From Onchocerca volvulus (taxonomy: Eukaryota; Nematoda; Chromadorea; Rhabditida; Onchocercidae), in the NCBI GenBank assembly GCA_000499405.2, contig HG738139.1, forward strand, positions 7,836,616-7,900,615: 64,000 nt of DNA, written 5' to 3'. The notes beneath the pieces were generated by a model. The model was not told where the DNA came from. It saw nothing but the letters and a program-made list of their open reading frames with translations, and ran no database searches. The first letter of the stretch is position 1. Each line of letters opens with the position of its first letter. Both the position numbers and the translations under genes were made by a program. Of this stretch, positions 12,501 through 24,069 are shown in pieces.

Positions 12501-13674
12501 TGTAAAATATTCTCTTTTTTAACTTCCTGAAAAATTGCAATAAGCATTCATAAATAATGGCGATGAACTTAATGAAATAAAGAATTCATAAAAATTTCCT
12601 ATTTTCCTCTGAGTTCCTTTCCTTCTTCAAGTGAATTTTGCCTTTCATTTTAAAAATACAAAATTAAAATTGTTATTCTGCAAGTAAATCCTTCATAGAC
12701 CATTACAGCAAGGAGCATTTATTATAAATTTAAAACAATAAATAATTTATTTATGGTGTTAATATTTTTTCTTGCTAACGTCATTGGTGACATCGCTATA
12801 CAAGGTCATCGTTCTGTTCTTGACTTCTTCCTGCAATCGAATTGCTACTGCGCAACTATTTGCACCTTGTTAGCTGATAATATTACTGTACGACAATGTT
12901 TGGCTCATTATTGATATGGTAGGTGATATTAAAAATGTGTACATTGTGGAACTTGAATTAGATTCGAATAAATGGTAAATATTTCGATTCCAAAATCTTC
13001 GATGGTTGTTGCAGCTTTTATCTAAGGAAGGAATATTAATGATAGACTAAAAGACATGAAGGATTGTGGGAACGATTCATCAATTTTATATTTTTCTATC
13101 AAATTTTGATTCCATGATGTTCACAAAATTTTCGTTAACACTAATGAGACTATCTTCTATTCGAAAATACAATATATCAGAATGCAAGAAACATAGAATA
13201 TATTCTTCGTTAGAAAGAATGCTGGAGAAGCCTTTTAGATCTTGTTCTTGACAATTTTTATCTTTGTTATTCTCATAGAAACAATTACAGCATCCTGTGT
13301 TTCTCATTCGCAGATATAGCGACAGCAATCAGTCCAAATCATTTTATGTCAAGATTTCCTCAACAAGGTTGAATTTATTACAACACAGAATATTTTTCTA
13401 GTTCGTAGACATCTAAAGTGGTGTATTTGTTGCAAATATTCTATAGGATATTATAGAATCATATGTGTAATGTAGTCCTAAAGTATAATATGTTTGCTTG
13501 TTTTATACATTGATATTACCTATCGTTGCGAATTCAGGAAGATCCATCTATCAGCCATAGATAACAGTACTATCTTCATGGCAGTACATTTAACATTTTG
13601 CATAATTGCATGAAAAAACATCAATGGAGGATTTACAGGAAATAAAAATAAGTAAAATCAGCATTTGAATACAG
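12501..13674. other. Left-arm stretch upstream of GST
   Basis: The first exon and promoter of the GST gene should lie here but I could not define them. Open frames on both strands at 13066-13328 show no recognisable motif. Confidence 0.4.
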
Positions 13675-15102
13675 GTTATCCGAAATCTTCATCGAACTGT
13701 ATCCGAATTTATTCGCTGCCATTCTGTCCGTATTGTGAAAGAGTTATCATTGCTGCATATAAAAAACGTATCCAGTTAGTCTTTTGAAATTTGAATATGT
13801 GAAATGAATCATTTGTAAAATTATAAGTTACAATTCATTGCCAACTTTGTCATTTACTTCAGATTTGACATTATAAATATTAACCTTCGAAATAAGCCCG
13901 ATTGGTTCTTTGCGAAGAATCCTGAAGGAACTGTACCAACTGTAGAACATAATGGAGAGGTTAATTGTATAATCGGATATTTATATCAAAAAGCTGAATC
14001 ATTTCACATGAGGTTTCATGAACAAAAGACAATGTTAACTTATTTCTAATATATAATTTATTGTACTTTCGGGAACTAAGCCAAAACACATTGTGATTAG
14101 AATTGAGTAAATGGGAATTATAAATATCGGAGGACACAAGTCACTTTTTACGAAGACAAAAATATAAAATTACAGCTTGTGATTGACTCCCTAGTAATTA
14201 TGGAATATCTGGATGATGTGTTCTCGGAAAACAGCATTTTGCCCGATGAACCATATCTGAGAGCAAAGCAACGATATGAGGCAATTAAACTAGATTCGGT
14301 GCGTCGATTAGTTTTTAAAACTTCATCTATCCGAACTTTTGATAATACCTTTCTATTATAGGTATGTGATGCAATACGGAAAGTATCATATTCAAAAAAG
14401 CTAACTGGCAATATCACCAAGCTGCTTGCAATGGAACTTGCCAAGGCCGAACAAATGTTAGAATCTCCTTTTTATTCAGGTTTGACCCTTTTTTATTTCC
14501 GTTCTTTATTGCTCACATTTACTGCAAACTGTCCTTCCTTTTAGGTCTTCTTAATATTTTATTTACAACTTCGATCCCTTACTTCTGATTTAAATATATT
14601 TTATAAATATAGGCGAAACACTCGGCTTGCCGGATACTGTCTTGTATCCGTGTATTCAACGACTACGTATGATCGGACAAACCATTAACGACGGTTTCCT
14701 TGATAATTATTTCCCGAATCACTTTTCAAAACTCGTAAAATGGTTCGTCAGAATGCAAACTCTGCCAGAGGTAACAATTAATTAACAGTTATAAAACAAA
14801 ATAAGAATCTATAACAGCTGAGAAACTTGAATAATGGGATGCTGGAAGTAATACAGACTCATGCTGTTCTTTCATAAAGAAAATATCTTGAAGGCTTCAA
14901 ATTATTAACATCACAATTTTTTTTGGACATTTCAAAAATTCTCGAAAAACCGACTTTGGCAACAGCGTAATTTTCTTAGCAGATTCAGGCAATGCAAGAA
15001 ACAGAACAACATTCAAGAACTTCTACGAACAGCAAAGGAAACCATAATGCCTGTTTTCCACATCGGCCTATCTGCCTTACTTCAAATTTCCCAAACATTT
15101 GA
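13675..15102 (+). CDS. gsto: Omega-class glutathione S-transferase (left-arm copy, uninterrupted)
   Basis: Six exons are supported by splice sites and phase: 13675-13774, 13863-13959, 14176-14298, 14362-14479, 14613-14770 and 14980-15102, giving about 239 residues. The short N-terminal exon was not found. The first exon gives the thioredoxin-fold strand and active site ([14 protein letters not shown]). The next has the omega hallmark [16 protein letters not shown] followed by VPTVEHNGE, and then [13 protein letters not shown] of the glutathione-binding region. The last exons give the helical C-terminal domain ([14 protein letters not shown], then [18 protein letters not shown]). Omega GSTs act as thioltransferases and dehydroascorbate reductases and serve in redox defence. 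The motif here is CPYC rather than the usual CPFA type. The reading of the final exon is less certain. It points toward the DnaJ gene. Confidence 0.92.
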
Positions 15103-15927
15103 TCTTTAAGTTTATTCATAGAATATCAATGAAATTTACTTTTAATCTTTTTTGTTCCAATGAATTTTATTTCTATCTTTCTTATTCCAATGAAAAAACT
15201 TTCGTCATTCTTGTTCTAGTGAATCTTACTTTTAATTTATCAATTAAAAATTACATATTCTTTATTTCAATATTACTCGTGTTGAGGAGGTAAACATTTC
15301 CATCTCAATCTTCCTTGCTTTACTTTTTTAATATGCGAATAGAGAATATGGAACACCATCTAATACTATTTACGTCATTAATTGAAATCATAAATGATAA
15401 AAGTATGGCATCAAAGTTGCCATCAAAACTTCGAATGTTAAACAGTAGCTAAAATGGAATTGGACACTAAGGTATATATTATGGTACCATTTGTAATATT
15501 TTAAAATCTTTAACCATAAAGAAGTGTATGTGACAAGGAATTTTCATGTTTAATAGCACTGAAGTTGATGAGCTGTCAAATTGGAAGCATAAAAAAATGG
15601 ATTTTTTTGCCTATTCATTTTCTCAGAAATAAAGATAAAAATGAAGCGTTAAAGTAGTGTCATGATCAAATAATCAATGAAAAAAGTTCGTTATAGAATT
15701 TTACTCCATTACAAATTCTGCGAAACCACAAAAATAAGGAATAAATATCTCAAAATCTCCAACAAAAAACCCCCAGATTCCAAAGCATTCAAACAACCGA
15801 TTCATATAAAATCTGTATTTCAACTTAAAGCAAATAAGCAAAACTGCTTCATAATAGAACTATCTTTTTCCTTTTCCATCAAACGCTCACCATTATCATT
15901 ATCATTATCACTATCACTATCACCATC
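15103..15927. other. Left-arm GST downstream region with GAT-rich hexamer repeat
   Basis: No gene is seen in this interval. It includes at about 15886-15927 the complement of a GATAAT/GATAGT hexamer run that abuts the alternative DnaJ stop (see 20759-20800). Confidence 0.5.
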
Positions 15928-16260
15928 CTAATTGCTCGATTGAGATGAATATTTTTTCTCCGAATTTCTCAAAATCTCTCTAATCTTTGAACCATAACCA
16001 GTCTCATCATCGGTTATTTTTTGACCTGAAAATAATTCATATCTATTATATATGAACTTAGAAAACAAATTTTGCTTAACATCTTCTATCAACAAGTTCT
16101 ATAGCGTACCTTCCAAACTTATTCTATCCAAAAATTTTCCTTTTCAATCGTTTTAAAAACGTTTCTTTGCTATACCTCTCTTTTTCCCCATTTTGACTTC
16201 TCTTTCTTCCATCACTATCATCCACTACTGTCGCCCCATTTCCAGCTTTTTTCCTTTCAA
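15928..16260 (-). pseudogene. Orphan DnaJ 3' exon copies in left arm
   Basis: The last DnaJ exon is duplicated at 16260-16124 on the minus strand, lacking its first 3 nt and its splice acceptor. The possible alternative terminal exon is copied at 16025-15928. No other DnaJ exon exists in this orientation, so the fragment cannot encode the chaperone. Its boundary defines the inner edge of the left arm. Confidence 0.92.
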
Positions 16261-16988
16261 TTCTGGAAGAAGAGAAACCGATTGAAACAAAGTAATGAAT
16301 GCAAGAAATAATTTCGAAGAGAAGAGAAAGAGAGTCTAGAGAAATAGTACGGTTTTGGTAAATAGGACAAGTTGCTAATAACTGTTATAGCAAAAAAGAG
16401 AATCTCATTTGGAGATGTGCAAGAAGTAGAAATTGCAAGAAATAGTATTGCATTAGCAAGACTCTCTCCTCCTTCCTTCTCATTCCTTCTATTCATCTTC
16501 GAGAGTGAGGAGGAAGGCTGTGAACTACACACTTCAACTGTAGTGGAAGAATAAGGTCCCGCGGTAGCTTTTAGGCTTTCGATTTTTGATATTATTTGGT
16601 ATGGTAGTGGTTTTTCCATCGGTATCTTAGGAAACTCCTCTCTCTATTCCCGCGATTTCCCGTACGGTGGTCTTTTATGTGGCCTATGAATTTGCTGTCG
16701 TCAGAGCGCAGTGGTTTTTCACTTCATTGCGGGGCGCATCTGAAGAAAGATTTCGTGAGCAGTCTGTTAGATTAGCTTTTGGATACTCGATTATCAGCGA
16801 TATTATTATTGACTTCCAGCGACCTCTAAGTCATTCTCGATGCGGTTGACAACTTTCACTGCATAGTTTGTCATTTTATGAAAGATTCAGGACGTTGACG
16901 ATGAAGTACTGTTGATGGAGTTTATGCAGGTCCGGCTCAAGATATCCTTAGTTCTTTGTTACAGGTGTGCATCACTAGCAACAGCTTG
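16261..16988 (+). promoter_or_regulatory. Upstream region of the DnaJ gene
   Basis: This is the only sequence between the left arm and the DnaJ start, so promoter and 5' leader should lie here. A 120-codon open frame on the minus strand (16257-16619) has no family resemblance and runs into the arm junction. No specific promoter element is recognised. Confidence 0.4.
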
Positions 16989-19900
16989 ATGCTTCCTGCA
17001 GGTCGAAATCTGTGTCGATTAGTCACTCATTGCTTAGCCCAACATCATGCCTCTGTTCAGTGTGCTACGATACCGCTCGCCATCAACTGCTTCTGTAGAA
17101 GTAAATAATTCACATATAATACCAGTTTGGAGAAAGATCAAACTATCTTTTTAATTACATCGATTTTCAGATGGTCAGCGGAATATTCTGATAAATCAAA
17201 CATTTGGATTTCATACAAGCAGTATGAGGTGCAAACGCGACTATTATGAAATTTTGGGTCTAAAGAAAGGAGCTTCGGCAAAGGATATCAAAAAAGCATA
17301 CTATAGGGTTATCATTGTTTTTTACGATATCATAGGGTTTCAAATTTGTACTTTCTTAGTCCCTCCTGGCAATACTCCAATATGACATCAAATAAAAATG
17401 CTTTTCTTTTTTAAAAAAATAGTTTTTCAGCTGGCCAAGCAGTATCATCCGGATGTAAATAAAAGCAAAGATGCTAATGCTCGGTTTCAGGAAGTATCTG
17501 AAGCTTATGAGGTTAGTTTAAGAATTAGTTTTACATACTTCAGTGGTCACCAACAGCGTCGATTCTAGGAAAATCAAGAATTGTGACTGATATTTTGAAT
17601 ACATCTTGTTTGATCAATTTTAAATCCAAAGTTTTTTGAGGTACTTAGTGATGACCAGAAACGTGTTCAGTACGATCAGTTTGGTGCAGATCCATTCCAG
17701 CAGCGTCAGACTGCTGGAGCAACAAATTACGATACAGGTGGTTGGCAGTACCAATCAACAATTGATCCAGAGGAGTTATTTAGGAAGATGTTCGGTAAGA
17801 AATTGTAAAACACAATTGGACAGGATTTATATGGGATATTTTGATCAAGTACTAAATGTTACAAAAGACTAGAATGTTGAAAAGCTTGTTTTAGTAATCA
17901 TCCTCCCCATTAATTGGTATCAACAATTAATAGAGACTGGGTGATTGCATTTTTAGGAGGAAGGAGTCCATTTTCCGACTTTGCAAGTGGTTTCGGCGAT
18001 TTTGCTGATTCGGCAGATGGCTTTGAGTCATCAGAACAGCATATTTTGAACATATCGTTCGAAGATGCAGCTCGCGGAGCTCAAAAATCTATGAATATAA
18101 ATGTTGTAGACGATTGTCCGGCATGCTTTGGAAAAGGAGTTCAACCGGGTTATAAAAAGGTATCTCTTTGCACTGTTACTATTCTGTCCCTACTTTTCTT
18201 GTGTTAGCTTTATTTTTGATATTGATCATCCCTTGATGGAAAATAATGTTATTTGAGATGTTGAACTGTATTTTATGTTTTGACAAACAATAGTTTTCGT
18301 TAATTTTTTTTTAGAAATACGAGTTTCTTACCTAGTAAGGAACTAAAATTTAGAATTTCTTATGTCAAGCAAGATAATTCTTCGTTCAACACTTTTCTAA
18401 GTTTTAGGTTTCATGTCCATATTGTAATGGGACAGGTTACGTTACGCAACAGATGGGAGGGTTTTATATGCAATCTACTTGTGGACGTTGTCGGGGTACA
18501 GGTTCTTATAATAAAAATCCATGTTTGCAATGCGAAGGACATGGTCGAACAGTTCAACGGCGTACTGTAACGGTTAATATACCAGCTGGAATAAATGATG
18601 GTGAAACTGTTCGAATGCCTGTAGGAAAGGTCAGTTTTGAAAATTTTTTTCCTGGAAAAATCACATGAGTAGAGTGCTGTATTTTGTGATTATTCATATG
18701 TATGATTTTTTTTTTCAGTCAACAGTTTTCATTACCTTCAAAGTGGCTCCCTCATCACGTTTTCGACGCGATAAGTATGACATTCATTGTGATGTTGAAA
18801 TATCTGTTGCACAAGCGATTCTTGGAGGCACCGTCAAGGTACTTTATTTTTCTTTTTTTGAAAATGTGATAAGAAGACTATTATGGCCTTTTAAATAAAA
18901 ATGACGACGAATAAATTTGATTGTGGCCTCTGTTGCCTCAAGCCCGCTTGAGCAAGAAAAAACTCTATCTGCAAAAGTAAGTGCTGTTAAACGCTCGGCA
19001 AGCCTTTCCTGCTGAGGAATAATGAAAATATTAGAATGAAAGAAATTAAGGGAAAAAAAAAAGATGAAAAAAGAAAAAGGATGAATAAAATGGAGTTATC
19101 ATAATTAACGACGATTAAGAACAAATTAATAGTAAGACACAATTCGAGATAAGTATGAGATTAAAAATTTCTTTTGCTGCTTCGCAATCAATTTGATGAT
19201 TGCATAAGTTTTCTAACTTCTATAATTTTGGAATAAGCTGGGTGATATTAAGCAATAAATTGCAACAGCTTCTATAAATAGATAAAATTAAGAAAAAGAA
19301 TGTACCATTAGTAATAAAGTTAGTGTTAAAATTAACAGGTGAAATTAAATATATGGAAAGATAGTGAAAACAAAGTAAATAATGAAAAATCCTATTCCAT
19401 GCTAAGAGCTTTTAGTTCATTTACAGTTTTTGCGTAATTTCGGGTTGCTTTTTAGAATGACATTGTGGCTTTTGTTTGTTAGAGGTCTCAATTTTACACT
19501 GACATTGAAGACGGGAGTGAGGGGCTTAAGCTGTTATTTTCAGGGCTTAAGCTGTTATATTGTTTTGCTGATTTTGCTAGAAATATACTACATGCAATCT
19601 TCATCGAAATTTCGTCGGTCAAGCTCATGAGAAATGTTGTATTCTTATTGTCTCATGTGAAATATTATATTCTTACCATGATGAAATCGTACAGGTGCCG
19701 GGGATAAAGGAAGACACGTGTATACAAATACCACCAGGAACTGCATCACATACAAAAATGCGTTTGACGGGTAAAGGAATAAAAAAGTTGAATTATGCAG
19801 GATATGGAGACCAGTATATAAATATCAAGGTGAAAGTACCAAAGTAAGCGATTTAGTTTAAAATATATTACTGCGACATTTGGGTAGATCTGTACATTTT

Positions 19901-20562
19901 TGAGAGAGGAATGAACAAAGTCGATTGGAACGAATTCAGTTAATAGCAATATCGTGGTAAATTGCTAGAGATGAATGTGTGACAAGATTTTTAACTTTCG
20001 CAAAATATGAAAAAGAGGAATATGAAGATTTTTATATTGCTATAAGAGAAGAGAATATATTATTTACTGAGAACTTTATCTAAATTTAACATCTATTCAT
20101 AGTCCGAATTAGTTGTAGTGAATTTTCCAGGCTTTTAACAGAAAAACAAAAGGCACTGATACAAGCTTGGGCTGAATTGGAAACTGATACTCCAGGTACA
20201 ATACAGGGAATAAGTAGCACTGTCGAAGGTAGACTTTCTCTTTGTGACATCTTTTTATCAGATAATTGTGTAGTGATATTTTATTATTTGAGTTTTTGAA
20301 ATATACAACACTAATCCAATCATCAAGTAAGTGATCTTTTATCCCTTAATTGATTATGGATGGCGAATTCTCATTTTCCAAAATAAAGGGTAACTTCTCC
20401 GTTTTGACTTCTCTTCTTTTAGACGTTGAAAGGAAAAAAGCTGGAAATGGGGCGACAGTAGTGGATGATAGTGATGGAAGAAAGAGAAGTCAAAATGGGG
20501 AAAAAGAGAGGTATAGCAAAGAAACGTTTTTAAAACGATTGAAAAGGAAAATTTTTGGATAG
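16989..20562 (+). CDS. dnj-10: Mitochondrial DnaJ/Hsp40 co-chaperone (DNAJA3/Tid1 type)
   Basis: Ten phase-consistent exons encode 471 residues: 16989-17100, 17171-17307, 17431-17511, 17641-17794, 17957-18159, 18408-18629, 18719-18838, 19695-19843, 20131-20228 and 20423-20562. The N-terminus (MLPAGRNLCRLVTH) is basic and non-acidic, as in a mitochondrial presequence. The J domain begins near residue 60 (RDYYEILGLKKG) with HPD at 89-91. It is followed by a G/F-rich stretch and four CxxCxGxG zinc repeats at 215-222, 232-239, 254-261 and 268-275. The C-terminal substrate domain includes VNIPAGINDGETVRMP. The end ETFLKRLKRKIFG resembles the FLSKLKKMF tail of human DNAJA3. The protein should stimulate the ATPase of mitochondrial Hsp70. 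Intron 7 is the largest (856 bp). The final exon lies inside the duplicated right arm except for its first 3 nt. The symbol is the C. elegans orthologue name as I recall it. Confidence 0.95.
19521..19558. repeat. Two-copy 21-bp tandem repeat in DnaJ intron 7
   Basis: GGGCTTAAGCTGTTAT occurs at 19522-19537 and again at 19543-19558, a 21-bp period. Each unit contains the palindrome CTTAAG. No function is assigned. Confidence 0.7.
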
Positions 20563-20660
20563 AATAAGTTTGGAAGGTACGCTATAGAACTTGTTGATAG
20601 AAGATGTTAAGCAAAATTTGTTTTCTAAGTTCATATATAATAGATATGAATTATTTTCAG

Positions 20661-20758
20661 GTCAAAAAATAACCGATGATGAGACTGGTTATGGTTCAAA
20701 GATTAGAGAGATTTTGAGAAATTCGGAGAAAAAATATTCATCTCAATCGAGCAATTAG
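20661..20758 (+). CDS. dnj-10: Possible alternative terminal exon of DnaJ gene
   Basis: After a TTATTTTCAG acceptor, a 98-nt coding-like segment joins in phase to exon 9 (ending at 20228), giving 32 residues. They begin GQKITDDETGYGSK and end YSSQSSN before TAG. It would replace the basic FLKRLKRKIFG tail. Human DNAJA3 is known to have isoforms that differ at the C-terminus, so an alternative end is credible. It could also be a chance frame in the 3' UTR. Confidence 0.45.
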
Positions 20759-20800
20759 GATGGTGATAGTGATAGTGATAATGATAATGATAATGGTGAG
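20759..20800. repeat. GATAGT/GATAAT hexamer microsatellite
   Basis: Units of GATAGT and GATAAT run directly after the alternative DnaJ stop. The inverted copy in the left arm is at about 15886-15927. Confidence 0.8.
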
Positions 20801-21583
20801 CGTTTGATGGAAAAGGAAAAAGATAGTTCTATTATGAAGCAGTTTTGCTTATTTGCTTTAAGTTGAAATACAGATTTTATATGAATCGGTTGTTTGAATG
20901 CTTTGGAATCTGGGGGTTTTTTGTTGGAGATTTTGAGATATTTATTCCTTATTTTTGTGGTTTCGCAGAATTTGTAATGGAGTAAAATTCTATAACGAAC
21001 TTTTTTCATTGATTATTTGATCATGACACTACTTTAACGCTTCATTTTTATCTTTATTTCTGAGAAAATGAATAGGCAAAAAAATCCATTTTTTTATGCT
21101 TCCAATTTGACAGCTCATCAACTTCAGTGCTATTAAACATGAAAATTCCTTGTCACATACACTTCTTTATGGTTAAAGATTTTAAAATATTACAAATGGT
21201 ACCATAATATATACCTTAGTGTCCAATTCCATTTTAGCTACTGTTTAACATTCGAAGTTTTGATGGCAACTTTGATGCCATACTTTTATCATTTATGATT
21301 TCAATTAATGACGTAAATAGTATTAGATGGTGTTCCATATTCTCTATTCGCATATTAAAAAAGTAAAGCAAGGAAGATTGAGATGGAAATGTTTACCTCC
21401 TCAACACGAGTAATATTGAAATAAAGAATATGTAATTTTTAATTGATAAATTAAAAGTAAGATTCACTAGAACAAGAATGACGAAAGTTTTTTCATTGGA
21501 ATAAGAAAGATAGAAATAAAATTCATTGGAACAAAAAAGATTAAAAGTAAATTTCATTGATATTCTATGAATAAACTTAAAGA

Positions 21584-22895
21584 TCAAATGTTTGGGAAAT
21601 TTGAAGTAAGGCAGATAGGCCGATGTGGAAAACAGGCATTATGGTTTCCTTTGCTGTTCGTAGAAGTTCTTGAATGTTGTTCTGTTTCTTGCATTGCCTG
21701 AATCTGCTAAGAAAATTACGCTGTTGCCAAAGTCGGTTTTTCGAGAATTTTTGAAATGTCCAAAAAAAATTGTGATGTTAATAATTTGAAGCCTTCAAGA
21801 TATTTTCTTTATGAAAGAACAGCATGAGTCTGTATTACTTCCAGCATCCCATTATTCAAGTTTCTCAGCTGTTATAGATTCTTATTTTGTTTTATAACTG
21901 TTAATTAATTGTTACCTCTGGCAGAGTTTGCATTCTGACGAACCATTTTACGAGTTTTGAAAAGTGATTCGGGAAATAATTATCAAGGAAACCGTCGTTA
22001 ATGGTTTGTCCGATCATACGTAGTCGTTGAATACACGGATACAAGACAGTATCCGGCAAGCCGAGTGTTTCGCCTATATTTATAAAATATATTTAAATCA
22101 GAAGTAAGGGATCGAAGTTGTAAATAAAATATTAAGAAGACCTAAAAGGAAGGACAGTTTGCAGTAAATGTGAGCAATAAAGAACGGAAATAAAAAAGGG
22201 TCAAACCTGAATAAAAAGGAGATTCTAACATTTGTTCGGCCTTGGCAAGTTCCATTGCAAGCAGCTTGGTGATATTGCCAGTTAGCTTTTTTGAATATGA
22301 TACTTTCCGTATTGCATCACATACCTATAATAGAAAGGTATTATCAAAAGTTCGGATAGATGAAGTTTTAAAAACTAATCGACGCACCNACAAGCTGTAA
22401 TTTTATATTTTTGTCTTCGTAAAAAGTGACTTGTGTCCTCCGATATTTATAATTCCCATTTACTCAATTCTAATCACAATGTGTTTTGGCTTAGTTCCCG
22501 AAAGTACAATAAATTATATATTAGAAATAAGTTAACATTGTCTTTTGTTCATGAAACCTCATGTGAAATGATTCAGCTTTTTGATATAAATATCCGATTA
22601 TACAATTAACCTCTCCATTATGTTCTACAGTTGGTACAGTTCCTTCAGGATTCTTCGCAAAGAACCAATCGGGCTTATTTCGAAGGTTAATATTTATAAT
22701 GTCAAATCTGAAGTAAATGACAAAGTTGGCAATGAATTGTAACTTATAATTTTACAAATGATTCATTTCACATATTCAAATTTCAAAAGACTAACTGGAT
22801 ACGTTTTTTATATGCAGCAATGATAACTCTTTCACAATACGGACAGAATGGCAGCGAATAAATTCGGATACAGTTCGATGAAGATTTCGGATAAC
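21584..22895 (-). CDS. gsto: Omega-class GST (right-arm copy, interrupted by assembly gap)
   Basis: This is the duplicate of the left-arm GST gene. Exons on the minus strand are 22895-22796, 22707-22611, 22324-22207, 22073-21916 and 21706-21584. The exon corresponding to 14176-14298 is reduced to about 7 nt around an N at 22389. That removes the [13 protein letters not shown] glutathione-binding part and the start of the C-terminal domain. The rest looks identical to the left copy, including CPYC. If the N is a collapsed gap the gene is probably intact; if the deletion is real, this copy is broken. Confidence 0.88.
22389..22389. other. Ambiguous base replacing 117 bp of the other arm
   Basis: The single N lies between GACGCACC and ACAAGCTG. 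The left arm carries 117 bp (14181-14297) at this point. This is most simply a scaffold or contig gap of wrong length. Confidence 0.9.
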
Positions 22896-24069
22896 CTGTA
22901 TTCAAATGCTGATTTTACTTATTTTTATTTCCTGTAAATCCTCCATTGATGTTTTTTCATGCAATTATGCAAAATGTTAAATGTACTGCCATGAAGATAG
23001 TACTGTTATCTATGGCTGATAGATGGATCTTCCTGAATTCGCAACGATAGGTAATATCAATGTATAAAACAAGCAAACATATTATACTTTAGGACTACAT
23101 TACACATATGATTCTATAATATCCTATAGAATATTTGCAACAAATACACCACTTTAGATGTCTACGAACTAGAAAAATATTCTGTGTTGTAATAAATTCA
23201 ACCTTGTTGAGGAAATCTTGACATAAAATGATTTGGACTGATTGCTGTCGCTATATCTGCGAATGAGAAACACAGGATGCTGTAATTGTTTCTATGAGAA
23301 TAACAAAGATAAAAATTGTCAAGAACAAGATCTAAAAGGCTTCTCCAGCATTCTTTCTAACGAAGAATATATTCTATGTTTCTTGCATTCTGATATATTG
23401 TATTTTCGAATAGAAGATAGTCTCATTAGTGTTAACGAAAATTTTGTGAACATCATGGAATCAAAATTTGATAGAAAAATATAAAATTGATGAATCGTTC
23501 CCACAATCCTTCATGTCTTTTAGTCTATCATTAATATTCCTTCCTTAGATAAAAGCTGCAACAACCATCGAAGATTTTGGAATCGAAATATTTACCATTT
23601 ATTCGAATCTAATTCAAGTTCCACAATGTACACATTTTTAATATCACCTACCATATCAATAATGAGCCAAACATTGTCGTACAGTAATATTATCAGCTAA
23701 CAAGGTGCAAATAGTTGCGCAGTAGCAATTCGATTGCAGGAAGAAGTCAAGAACAGAACGATGACCTTGTATAGCGATGTCACCAATGACGTTAGCAAGA
23801 AAAAATATTAACACCATAAATAAATTATTTATTGTTTTAAATTTATAATAAATGCTCCTTGCTGTAATGGTCTATGAAGGATTTACTTGCAGAATAACAA
23901 TTTTAATTTTGTATTTTTAAAATGAAAGGCAAAATTCACTTGAAGAAGGAAAGGAACTCAGAGGAAAATAGGAAATTTTTATGAATTCTTTATTTCATTA
24001 AGTTCATCGCCATTATTTATGAATGCTTATTGCAATTTTTCAGGAAGTTAAAAAAGAGAATATTTTACA
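22896..24069. other. Right-arm stretch upstream of GST copy
   Basis: This pairs with 12501-13674. The missing first GST exon is expected here but was not defined. An 80-codon cysteine-containing open frame at 23242-23484 (plus) resembles nothing I know. Confidence 0.4.

Noticed and set aside
15677..15931. 84-codon frame ending in Ser-Leu repeats, mirrored at 20755-21009
   Set aside because: The Ser-Leu run is the antisense of the hexamer repeat, and the opposite strand carries the better coding signal.
16257..16619. 120-codon minus-strand open frame at the inner left junction
   Set aside because: It is low-complexity and Ser/Leu/Phe-rich, has no family resemblance, and crosses the duplication breakpoint, so it is unlikely to be an evolved gene.
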